The notes under the pieces were generated by a model. That model saw only the letters and a program-made list of their open reading frames with translations. It was not told the DNA's origin and did not search any database. From Mycobacterium sp. (GTDB taxonomy: Bacteria; Actinomycetota; Actinomycetes; Mycobacteriales; Mycobacteriaceae): 64,000 bases of DNA. The stretch's first letter is position 1. Each line of letters begins with the position of its first letter. This document shows positions 44,238-51,355 of the stretch, one piece after another. Where the stretch lies: positions 42,847-106,846 of the forward strand of contig JAKFVT010000029.1 in the NCBI GenBank assembly GCA_021732005.1. Direction: 5' to 3'. The translations under genes were made by a program, and so were the position numbers.

Positions 44238-45650
44238 ATGGGTTTGGAATACGACCTCGTCGTCATCGGCTCGGGTCCCGGCGGTCAGAAGGCCGCCATC
44301 GCCGCGGCCAAGCTGGGCAAGTCGGTAGCCGTGATCGAGCGGGGCCACATGATGGGCGGCGTCTGCGTCCAGACCGGCACGATCCCGTCGAAGACGCTGC
44401 GCGAGGCCGTCCTGTACCTAACCGGTATGAGCCAGCGCGAGCTCTACGGAGCCAGCTACCGGGTCAAGGACAAGATCACCCCCGCCGATCTGCTCGCCCG
44501 CACCCAGCATGTTATCGGCAAAGAAGTCGATGTGATCCGAAATCAGTTGATGCGCAACGGGATCGAGCTCTACATGGGCCGCGGCCGGTTCCTGGACGAG
44601 CACAACCTGATCATTGAGGACCCCACCAGGGCCGAGCACTTCACGATCAGCGGCCGCTACGTCATCGTCGCCACCGGCACCAAGCCTGCGCGGCCCGCCG
44701 GTATCGAGTTCGACGAGAACCGGGTGCTGGACTCCGACGGCATCCTCGACCTGAAGTCCATCCCGGGCTCGATGGTGGTGGTCGGCGCCGGGGTCATCGG
44801 CATCGAATACGCCTCGATGTTCGCCGCCCTGGGCACCAAGGTCACCGTCGTGGAGAAGCGCGACTCGATGCTCGACTTCTGCGACCCGGAGATCGTCGAG
44901 GCGCTGCGTTTCCACCTGCGCGACCTGGCAGTGACGTTCCGGTTCGGTGAGGCGGTGACCGCCGTCGACGTCGGCTCGGCAGGCACCGTAACCACGCTCG
45001 CCAGTGGCAAGCAGATTCCGGCCGAGACCGTCATGTACTCGGCCGGCAGGCAGGGCCAGACCGACCACCTCGACCTGGAGAACGCCGGCCTGGAGGCCGA
45101 CAACCGCGGCCGGATCTTCGTCGACGACAAGACATTCCAGACCAAGGTCGACCACATCTACGCCGTCGGCGACGTCATCGGCTTCCCGGCCCTGGCGGCC
45201 ACGTCCATGGAACAGGGCCGCCTGGCGGCCTACCACGCCTTCGGTGAGCCGACCGCCGGGATGACTCAGTTGCAGCCGATCGGCATCTACTCGATCCCCG
45301 AGGTGTCCTACGTCGGCGCCACGGAGCAGGAGCTGACCAAGGATTCCATCCCCTACGAGGTCGGGGTGTCGCGGTACCGCGAGCTGGCCCGCGGCCAGAT
45401 CGCCGGCGACTCCTACGGCATGCTCAAGCTTCTGGTGTCGACCGAAGATCTGAAGGTCCTCGGCGTCCACATCTTCGGTACCGCGGCAACGGAATTGGTG
45501 CACATCGGCCAGGCCGTGATGGGCTGCGGTGGGACCATCGAGTACCTGGTCGACGCCGTCTTCAACTATCCGACGTTCTCGGAGGCCTACAAGGTGGCCG
45601 CGCTCGACGTGATGAACAAGCTGCGCGCGCTGAATCAGTTCCGCCGCTAG
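44238..45650 (+). CDS. sthA: Soluble pyridine nucleotide transhydrogenase SthA
   Basis: 470 residues from the ATG at 44238. FAD motif [21 protein letters not shown]; the [13 protein letters not shown] loop has Cys43 but Thr48 where lipoamide dehydrogenases have the second redox Cys, which marks the transhydrogenase branch. NAD(P) motif [20 protein letters not shown] and C-terminal dimer domain are intact. It moves hydride between NADPH and NAD+. The counterpart is Rv2713. The in-frame reading from 44055 crosses the divergent gene's start and is rejected. The stop is 4 bases from the convergent protease gene. Confidence 0.94.
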   Translation: MGLEYDLVVIGSGPGGQKAAIAAAKLGKSVAVIERGHMMGGVCVQTGTIPSKTLREAVLYLTGMSQRELYGASYRVKDKITPADLLARTQHVIGKEVDVIRNQLMRNGIELYMGRGRFLDEHNLIIEDPTRAEHFTISGRYVIVATGTKPARPAGIEFDENRVLDSDGILDLKSIPGSMVVVGAGVIGIEYASMFAALGTKVTVVEKRDSMLDFCDPEIVEALRFHLRDLAVTFRFGEAVTAVDVGSAGTVTTLASGKQIPAETVMYSAGRQGQTDHLDLENAGLEADNRGRIFVDDKTFQTKVDHIYAVGDVIGFPALAATSMEQGRLAAYHAFGEPTAGMTQLQPIGIYSIPEVSYVGATEQELTKDSIPYEVGVSRYRELARGQIAGDSYGMLKLLVSTEDLKVLGVHIFGTAATELVHIGQAVMGCGGTIEYLVDAVFNYPTFSEAYKVAALDVMNKLRALNQFRR

Positions 45651-45654
45651 GCGC

Positions 45655-46440
45655 TCAACACTCGCTGTCGAACGACGCCGGCGCGTCGTCGCCCGGTCCC
45701 CCCGCTTCGGCGCGCGTCAGCAGCGCTGCCGTCGCCGCGTCGAACGGTGCCGAGTACGAGACGTTGTCCTGGCAGCCGCCGCCGTTGCGCCCGCCGATCA
45801 CGCCGACCACCGTCGCGCCGGCGATCCACGGGCCGCCGCTGGTTCCGTCGACCAGGCCGTTGCAGCGCAGCGCGGGATAGCCGTCCTCGATCCGGGCGAC
45901 CGTGTCGCAGCCCAGCGGGGGCCCGCCGTCACCCATCGGGTACCCGAGCACCGTCACCGGCGCGGACTCGGCGGGTGCAGCACCGAGGGTGAGCGCCCGA
46001 CCCGCAACGGATTCGACGGTGCCGCCGGCGGATCTGCTGACCCGCGCGAACGCATAGTCCGCCTTGGGGTCCTGGGTGCTCAGCCAGCGGGGGTCGAGGT
46101 AGACGGTGTCGACGGTCCAGACGTCGCCGGGAGCAGCGCTCTCGTTGAATCCCGGCACGAAGGTCGCAGGCAGTCCCGCTGCCAGGCAGTGCGCGGCGGT
46201 CAGGATCAGATCCTGGCCTGGCGAATGAACCACCGAGGCGGTGCAAGTGTGGGTGTCGGTGGCGCCGAGGAACAGCGCTCCCACAGCAGGCCGGGCCGCC
46301 ACCGGCTGGGCATTCGCGGCCGGTACCGCCGCCAGGCTGGGCTCCTCGGCGGCCTTGGCCCGCGGTTCGGCGGTGGAATGGCACCCGGACACCAGAACCG
46401 TGGCCACCACCAGGTTCAGGGCCGCCGCGACCATCCGCAT
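45655..46440 (-). CDS. Lipoprotein trypsin-like serine protease
   Basis: 261 residues from the ATG at 46440. A signal with lipobox VSGC (Cys20) precedes a chymotrypsin-fold domain. The catalytic triad is visible: His84 (LTAAHCL), Asp128 (KADYAFARV) and Ser201 (DGTSGGPW). Paired cysteines near the His and elsewhere suggest disulfides and extracellular location. The substrate is unknown. I do not recall a protease gene between sthA and Rv2714 in M. tuberculosis. The 217-base upstream gap contains a plus-strand ECF-type element oriented the other way. Confidence 0.87.
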   Translation of the reverse strand: MRMVAAALNLVVATVLVSGCHSTAEPRAKAAEEPSLAAVPAANAQPVAARPAVGALFLGATDTHTCTASVVHSPGQDLILTAAHCLAAGLPATFVPGFNESAAPGDVWTVDTVYLDPRWLSTQDPKADYAFARVSRSAGGTVESVAGRALTLGAAPAESAPVTVLGYPMGDGGPPLGCDTVARIEDGYPALRCNGLVDGTSGGPWIAGATVVGVIGGRNGGGCQDNVSYSAPFDAATAALLTRAEAGGPGDDAPASFDSEC

Positions 46441-46494
46441 GGCTCGATCATGCCCGATCTGCGCGCTTTCGACCCGGGTAGACGACCGGCGCAG

Positions 46495-46520
46495 GGAACG
46501 GCGGGCACGCCACCGGCGTT
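46495..46520 (+). promoter_or_regulatory. ECF-sigma promoter-like GGAAC-N17-CGTT upstream of the PAC2 gene
   Basis: GGAAC (46495-46499) and CGTT (46517-46520) are 17 bases apart, matching the sigB element. It points toward the PAC2 gene at 46658 and would leave a leader of roughly 128 bases, which is long, so it may not be the only promoter. Confidence 0.4.
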
Positions 46521-46657
46521 GTGCAACACGAGCGCTATGGTCAGCGCTCACCCGATTCTCTGCCCGATGTCGCCGGCCCCGCGGCTCCTGAGAGACACTG
46601 GTTGTCACGGTGCAAGGGGACGACGATGTGCCCGGGCACCGCGAGGAGGCGGAGACG

Positions 46658-47632
46658 ATGACTGACGAGCAGGCACAGCCCTACCAACCCGAGCAGACCG
46701 GAATGTACGAACTGGAGTTTCCGGCGCCGCAATTGTCCGCGCCCGACGGGCGTGGGCCGGTGCTGATTCACGCTCTCGAAGGCTTCTCCGACGCCGGCCG
46801 CGCCATCCGCTTGGCCGCCGACCACCTCAAAGCCAAGCTGGACACGGAGTTGGTGGCCTCGTTCGCGATCGACGAACTGCTGGACTACCGGTCGCGCCGG
46901 CCGCTGATGACGTTCAAGACCGACCACTTCACCGACTACGACGATCCTGAGCTGAATCTCTATGCCCTACGCGACAGCCTCGGCACACCGTTCCTGCTGC
47001 TTGCCGGGCTGGAGCCGGATCTGAAGTGGGAGCGGTTCGTCACCGCCGTCCGGCTGCTGGCCGAGCAGCTCGGGGTGCGCCAGATCATCGGGCTGGGCAC
47101 CATCCCGATGGCCGTGCCGCACACCCGGCCGGTGACGATGACCGCGCACTCCAACAACCGCGAACTGATCACCGAATTCACCCCGTGGGTCGGCGAGGTG
47201 CAGGTCCCCGGCAGCGTGTCCAACCTGCTGGAGTACCGGATGGCCCAGCACGGCCACGAGGTCATCGGCTTCACCGTGCATGTGCCGCACTACCTGGCCC
47301 AGACCGACTTCCCGCCCGCCGCCGAGGCGCTGCTGGAGCAGGTCGCCAAATTGACTTCGCTGCAGGTGCCGTTGCGTGGGCTCACCGATGCCGGCGCGAC
47401 CATCCGCACCAAGATCGATGAGCAGGTCGAAGCCTCGCCGGAGGTCGCTCAAGTGGTGACGGCACTGGAGCGACAGTACGATGCTTTTGTTGCCGCTCAA
47501 GAGAACCGGTCGCTGCTCGCGCACGACGAAGAACTCCCCAGCGGCGACGAATTGGGCGCGGAATTCGAGAAATTCCTCGCCCAGCACGCCGATGACTTCA
47601 AAGACGGTTTCAACGAGAGCGGTGAGACCTAG
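46658..47632 (+). CDS. PAC2-family protein (Rv2714 type)
   Basis: 324 residues, the length I recall for Rv2714. The PAC2 (proteasome assembly chaperone-like) fold is suggested by VLIHALEGFSDAGRAIRLAA, LLAGLEPDLKWERFVTAV, IGLGTIPMAVPHTRPVTMTA and IGFTVHVPHYLAQTDFPPAA. The C-terminus is a charged helix. The function in mycobacteria is not established. The ATG at 46658 follows GAGGAGGCGGAG. It begins a run with the hydrolase and PhzF genes. Confidence 0.85.
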   Translation: MTDEQAQPYQPEQTGMYELEFPAPQLSAPDGRGPVLIHALEGFSDAGRAIRLAADHLKAKLDTELVASFAIDELLDYRSRRPLMTFKTDHFTDYDDPELNLYALRDSLGTPFLLLAGLEPDLKWERFVTAVRLLAEQLGVRQIIGLGTIPMAVPHTRPVTMTAHSNNRELITEFTPWVGEVQVPGSVSNLLEYRMAQHGHEVIGFTVHVPHYLAQTDFPPAAEALLEQVAKLTSLQVPLRGLTDAGATIRTKIDEQVEASPEVAQVVTALERQYDAFVAAQENRSLLAHDEELPSGDELGAEFEKFLAQHADDFKDGFNESGET

Positions 47633-47665
47633 CGGAGTCCACCGCATCGACGACAGGGTTGGCCC

Positions 47666-48712
47666 GTGACTCAGCAGAAGACTCAGCAGAAGTCTCAGCG
47701 AAAGCCCAATCTCCAGCCGGTGCGGGATGTGACGCCCACCCTGCATTTCCGGACCATTCACGGCTACCGGCGGGCCTTCCGGGTGGCCGGGTCGGGTCCA
47801 GCGCTGCTGCTGATCCACGGGATCGGTGACAACTCGACGACCTGGCACCCGGTGCACAGCAAGCTCGCCCAGCGGTTCACCGTGATCGCCCCGGACCTGC
47901 TGGGGCATGGACAGTCCGACAAACCGCGGGCCGACTATTCGGTGGCGGCCTACGCCAACGGGATGCGCGATCTGCTCAGCGTGCTCGACCTCGACAAGGT
48001 CACCGTGGTCGGGCATTCACTCGGCGGCGGCGTGGCGATGCAATTCGCTTACCAGTTCCCGCAATTGGTGGAGCGACTGATCCTGGTCAGCGCGGGCGGG
48101 GTGACCAAAGAGGTCAACATCGCGCTACGGGCCGCCTCGCTGCCGTTGGGCGGGGAGGCCTTGGCGCTGCTGCGACTTCCGATGGTGCTGCCGGCGTTGC
48201 AGCTTGCAGGCCGGGCGCTGGGCAGCGTCTTCGGCTCCACCGGTTTGGGCCGCGACCTGCCGGACGCGCTGCGCATCCTGGCCGATCTGCCCGAGCCGAC
48301 AGCCTCATCGGCGTTCACCCGCACACTGCGCTCGGTGGTGGACTGGCGCGGCCAGGTGGTCACCATGCTGGACCGATGTTATCTGACCGAATCCGTTCCT
48401 GTGCAACTCATTTGGGGCGATTTGGACGCGGTCATCCCGGTCAGCCACGCCCGGATGGCGCACTCCGCCATGCCCGGCTCCCAGCTCGAGATCTTCGGCC
48501 GCTCCGGACACTTTCCGTTCCACGACGACCCCGACCGCTTCGTCGAGGTCGTCGAGAAGTTCATCGACGCGACCGCCCCCGCCGAATACGACCAGGACGC
48601 CCTGCGGGAACTCCTCCGCACCGGGATCTCCGAGCGCTTGGTCACCGGGTCGCTGAAAACCCGGGTCGCGGTGCTCGACGCCCTCGGCGCCGACGAGCGC
48701 AGTGCCACCTGA
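47666..48712 (+). CDS. Alpha/beta-hydrolase (Rv2715 type)
   Basis: 348 residues. LLLIHGIGDNSTTWHPVH gives the oxyanion loop, VVGHSLGGGVAMQF the nucleophile Ser, WGDLDAVIP the acid and FGRSGHFPFHDDP the His, so the triad is complete. A substrate such as an epoxide, ester or haloalkane cannot be chosen from sequence alone. The N-terminus encoded just after the GTG is repetitive (TQQKTQQKSQRK), from a 12-base tandem repeat. The counterpart is Rv2715. The gene follows the PAC2 gene by 33 bases. Confidence 0.88.
   Translation: MTQQKTQQKSQRKPNLQPVRDVTPTLHFRTIHGYRRAFRVAGSGPALLLIHGIGDNSTTWHPVHSKLAQRFTVIAPDLLGHGQSDKPRADYSVAAYANGMRDLLSVLDLDKVTVVGHSLGGGVAMQFAYQFPQLVERLILVSAGGVTKEVNIALRAASLPLGGEALALLRLPMVLPALQLAGRALGSVFGSTGLGRDLPDALRILADLPEPTASSAFTRTLRSVVDWRGQVVTMLDRCYLTESVPVQLIWGDLDAVIPVSHARMAHSAMPGSQLEIFGRSGHFPFHDDPDRFVEVVEKFIDATAPAEYDQDALRELLRTGISERLVTGSLKTRVAVLDALGADERSAT
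47669..47704 (+). repeat. 12-base tandem repeat (3 units) at the start of the hydrolase gene
   Basis: ACTCAGCAGAAG occurs twice in perfect tandem, then a third degenerate unit TCTCAGCGAAAG. It encodes Thr-Gln-Gln-Lys twice and Ser-Gln-Arg-Lys right after the start codon. Because the unit is a multiple of three, copy-number change would alter length without frameshift. Confidence 0.8.
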
Positions 48713-48723
48713 CTTCAGCGTCG

Positions 48724-48729
48724 TAGAGT
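48724..48729 (+). promoter_or_regulatory. Predicted -10 (TAGAGT) for the PhzF gene
   Basis: TAGAGT is 6 bases before the ATG at 48736, giving a likely leaderless message. Confidence 0.5.
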
Positions 48730-48735
48730 CGAATC

Positions 48736-49422
48736 ATGACCGTCGACGTGACTGTGTTGCGGGTGTTCACCGATGAGGGTGGCAATTTCGGCAATCCGCT
48801 GGGTGTGGTGGACGCGGCAACCGTACCCGCCGGCGATCGCCAGCGCATTGCGACCGAATTAGGCTACAGCGAAACAATATTCATCGATCTACCGGCCGAC
48901 GGGTCAACTACCGCACACGCCCGCATCTTCACTCCGGCCACCGAATTGCCGTTCGCCGGGCACCCCACCGTGGGCGCGGCCTGGTGGCTGCGGGAGCGCG
49001 GCACGCCGATTCACACCCTCCAGGTTCCTGCCGGCATCGTCGGGGTCACCTACGACGACGACCGCACAGTGATCCGGGTTCGGGCGGAGTGGTCGCCGGA
49101 GTTCGCCATCCACGATCTGGCCTCGGTGGACGAGCTGCTGGCCGCCGATCCGGACGACTACTCCGACGACGCGGAGCATTATCTGTGGACCTGGGTGGAC
49201 CGCGACGGCGGCCACATCCGGTCGCGGATGTTCGCCGCCGACCTCGGCGTGCCGGAAGACGAGGCCACCGGATCCGCGGCGGCGCGGGTGACCGATTACC
49301 TGAGCCGCGACCTGACGATCACGCAAGGCAAGGGATCTCAGATCTTCACGACGTGGGACGCGCAAGGGTGGGTCCTGATCGGCGGCCGAGTGGTCAGCGA
49401 CAGTGTGCGACAGCTGGATTGA
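48736..49422 (+). CDS. PhzF-family isomerase-like protein
   Basis: 228 residues, shorter than most PhzF proteins (about 280) but equal to the counterpart Rv2716 as I recall it. Motifs: [27 protein letters not shown] with the catalytic-position Glu, [16 protein letters not shown], and [15 protein letters not shown]. The PhzF fold is diaminopimelate-epimerase-like; the substrate here is unknown. Its stop lies 5 bases from the convergent nrdR stop, so the nitrobindin-like gene I expect here from M. tuberculosis (Rv2717c) is missing. Confidence 0.86.
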   Translation: MTVDVTVLRVFTDEGGNFGNPLGVVDAATVPAGDRQRIATELGYSETIFIDLPADGSTTAHARIFTPATELPFAGHPTVGAAWWLRERGTPIHTLQVPAGIVGVTYDDDRTVIRVRAEWSPEFAIHDLASVDELLAADPDDYSDDAEHYLWTWVDRDGGHIRSRMFAADLGVPEDEATGSAAARVTDYLSRDLTITQGKGSQIFTTWDAQGWVLIGGRVVSDSVRQLD

Positions 49423-49427
49423 GCTGC

Positions 49428-49892
49428 TCAGCCAGATGTGCCGACGGACCGATGGGCGCGCAGCGCCTCGATCTCGCGCTCGAAGTCCTCAGCTGAGCTG
49501 AACGAGCGGTACACCGACGCGAATCGCAGATAGGCGACCTCGTCGAGTTCACGAAGCGGGCCGAGGATGGCGAGTCCGACCTCATTGCTGGGGATCTCGG
49601 GCGAGCCGGCAGCCCGCACTGTGTCCTCTACCTGCTGGGCCAGCAGATTGAGCGCGTCGTCATCGACGTCGCGGCCCTGGCAGGCGCGACGAACGCCGCT
49701 GACGACCTTTTCCCGGCTGAACGGCTCGGTGACGCCGCTGCGCTTCACGACCGCCAGCACCGCGGTCTCCACCGTCGTGAACCGCCGGCCGCACTCCGGA
49801 CAGGAGCGGCGACGACGGATGGCCTGGCCCTCATCGGTCTCACGGGAATCGACAACGCGGGAGTCCGGGTTGCGGCAGAACGGACAGTGCAT
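49428..49892 (-). CDS. nrdR: Transcriptional repressor NrdR
   Basis: 154 residues, full length. The zinc ribbon has Cys3/Cys6 (CPFC) and Cys31/Cys34 (CPEC). An ATP-cone domain follows ([20 protein letters not shown], then [20 protein letters not shown]). NrdR senses (d)ATP and represses ribonucleotide reductase genes. The counterpart is Rv2718c. The ATG at 49892 has GAAGGAG upstream; a reading extended to 50210 is rejected. It lies 89 bases downstream of the LysM gene on the same strand. Confidence 0.96.
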   Translation of the reverse strand: MHCPFCRNPDSRVVDSRETDEGQAIRRRRSCPECGRRFTTVETAVLAVVKRSGVTEPFSREKVVSGVRRACQGRDVDDDALNLLAQQVEDTVRAAGSPEIPSNEVGLAILGPLRELDEVAYLRFASVYRSFSSAEDFEREIEALRAHRSVGTSG

Positions 49893-49981
49893 GACCGCTC
49901 CTTCGCTCAGTGGCCCGATATGTCGAACCACTGAGAGCCTACCTGCGCCGTCCGCGGTAGCGGCTGCGGCCAGCACGGCCG

Positions 49982-50470
49982 TCAGCCGATCGGCGCGATC
50001 AACGTCTGCCCGGCGTCCAGCGACGCCGATTCGAGCTTGTTCAGGTCGCGGATGCGCTGCACCACCTGCCCGGCGGGCGCATCCGGCGCGACCCGCCCGG
50101 CCAGCTGCTGCAGCGTCTCCCCCGCCTGGACCTGGACGACGGCGAGCTGGTCCGGCATCTGCTCGGTGGCCGCCGGCGTGGCGCTGAAGTGGCCGACCAT
50201 GCCCAGCCACAGCGTGATCAGCGCGGCCACCCCGGCCAGCGAGATCGTCACCGCGGTGCTGACAGGTCGGCGGGTATGCGGCGCCCGGGAGAACGCGACA
50301 CCCGTCCCGCGGTACTGCATCGGCGTGATCGCCGGCCGCGCCGGGTGCGGCCGGTGGGCGCGGACGCCGGCCGGGCGGCGCCGAGCAGGGGCAACGGGCG
50401 CGCCGGCCGTCCGCCGGTACACCGGTGCCGAGATGTAAACCTGTCGATCATCGATGACTGTCACGTCCAT
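49982..50470 (-). CDS. LysM-domain membrane protein, SOS-linked (Rv2719c/ChiZ type)
   Basis: 162 residues. An Arg/Pro-rich cytoplasmic N-terminus is followed by one membrane segment ([20 protein letters not shown]) and a C-terminal LysM domain ([19 protein letters not shown], then [12 protein letters not shown]). LysM domains bind peptidoglycan. The M. tuberculosis protein Rv2719c is DNA-damage-induced, has been reported to have cell-wall hydrolase activity and delays division. AAGGAAGG precedes the ATG; a GTG at 50464 is an alternative. It is divergent from lexA with two SOS boxes between them. Confidence 0.87.
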   Translation of the reverse strand: MDVTVIDDRQVYISAPVYRRTAGAPVAPARRRPAGVRAHRPHPARPAITPMQYRGTGVAFSRAPHTRRPVSTAVTISLAGVAALITLWLGMVGHFSATPAATEQMPDQLAVVQVQAGETLQQLAGRVAPDAPAGQVVQRIRDLNKLESASLDAGQTLIAPIG

Positions 50471-50517
50471 GTCCTTCCTTCAGGGCCGCCCTGTTCGCTC
50501 TTGTGTTCGAAATATAC

Positions 50518-50533
50518 TCGATCATGCGTTCGA
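50518..50533. promoter_or_regulatory. SOS (LexA) box TCGATCATGCGTTCGA
   Basis: This differs from the mycobacterial LexA consensus TCGAAC-N4-GTTCGA at one position. It is 48 bases upstream of the LysM gene's start and is the likely operator for that gene. Further half-sites (GTTCGA at 50505 and 50557) are nearby. Confidence 0.7.
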
Positions 50534-50628
50534 AAACCGAACATGTGAGCGAGCGTGTTCGAAGAATAAATCCGACCACCGACAAGTTCCGCTCCGCCGG
50601 CCGCCGAGAACGCAAAATCGCGACACGG

Positions 50629-50644
50629 TCGAACAAATGTTTGA
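50629..50644. promoter_or_regulatory. SOS (LexA) box TCGAACAAATGTTTGA
   Basis: One mismatch from TCGAAC-N4-GTTCGA. It lies 19 bases upstream of the lexA -10 box, where bound LexA would block RNA polymerase, so lexA is autoregulated as in other mycobacteria. Confidence 0.85.
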
Positions 50645-50663
50645 ATTTTGACGCGGGCCCGGC

Positions 50664-50669
50664 TAGATT
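50664..50669 (+). promoter_or_regulatory. lexA -10 (TAGATT), leaderless
   Basis: TAGATT is 7 bases before the lexA ATG at 50677, so transcription should begin at the start codon. Confidence 0.6.
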
Positions 50670-50676
50670 CGGCCCC

Positions 50677-51336
50677 ATGAGCGAGCGCAGTGAGACATCC
50701 GGGCTGACCGAGCGGCAGCGAACCATCCTCGACGTGATCCGCGCCTCCGTCACCAGCCGCGGCTATCCCCCCAGCATCCGTGAGATCGGCGACGCCGTCG
50801 GGCTCACATCCACGTCATCGGTGGCCCACCAGCTGCGCACCCTGGAGCGCAAGGGCTATCTGCGCCGCGATGCCAACCGGCCGCGCGCGGTGGACGTGCG
50901 CGGAGCCGACGACGCGGTGAGCCACGTGCGCACCGAGGTCGCCGGTTCGGACGCTCTGCCCGAGCCGACCTTCGTGCCGGTGCTCGGTCGCATCGCCGCC
51001 GGCGGCCCGATCCTCGCCGAGGAAGCCGTCGAGGATGTGTTCCCGCTACCGCGCGAGTTGGTCGGCGACGGGTCGCTGTTCCTGCTCAAGGTCGTCGGTG
51101 AGTCCATGATCGACGCGGCGATCTGCGACGGCGACTGGGTCGTGGTCCGTCAGCAGAACGTGGCCGACAACGGCGACATCGTCGCGGCGATGATCGACGG
51201 CGAGGCAACGGTGAAGACGTTCAAGCGCACCAGCGGCCAAGTCTGGCTGATGCCGCACAACCCGGCGTTCGACCCCATTCCCGGTAACGACGCCGCGATC
51301 CTCGGCAAGGTCGTCACCGTTCTCCGCAAGGTCTAG
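50677..51336 (+). CDS. lexA: SOS repressor LexA
   Basis: 219 residues from the ATG at 50677. Winged helix-turn-helix: [40 protein letters not shown]. The self-cleavage site is Ala108-Gly109 and the catalytic pair is Ser143 (VGESMID) and Lys180 (EATVKTFKR). RecA filaments trigger cleavage, releasing SOS genes. The counterpart is Rv2720. The frame is open upstream to 50503, but that extension crosses the operators and is not coding. Its stop is 19 bases from the convergent LGFP-protein gene. Confidence 0.97.
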   Translation: MSERSETSGLTERQRTILDVIRASVTSRGYPPSIREIGDAVGLTSTSSVAHQLRTLERKGYLRRDANRPRAVDVRGADDAVSHVRTEVAGSDALPEPTFVPVLGRIAAGGPILAEEAVEDVFPLPRELVGDGSLFLLKVVGESMIDAAICDGDWVVVRQQNVADNGDIVAAMIDGEATVKTFKRTSGQVWLMPHNPAFDPIPGNDAAILGKVVTVLRKV

Positions 51337-51355
51337 CGCGGACGGGGGCAAAGCC

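Noticed and set aside
50537..50552. CCGAACATGTGAGCGA as a third SOS box
   Set aside because: Three mismatches from the consensus; counted only as a region with half-sites.
50503..50676. N-terminal extension of lexA
   Set aside because: It would place both SOS boxes and the -10 inside coding sequence; the ATG at 50677 has the correct -10 spacing.
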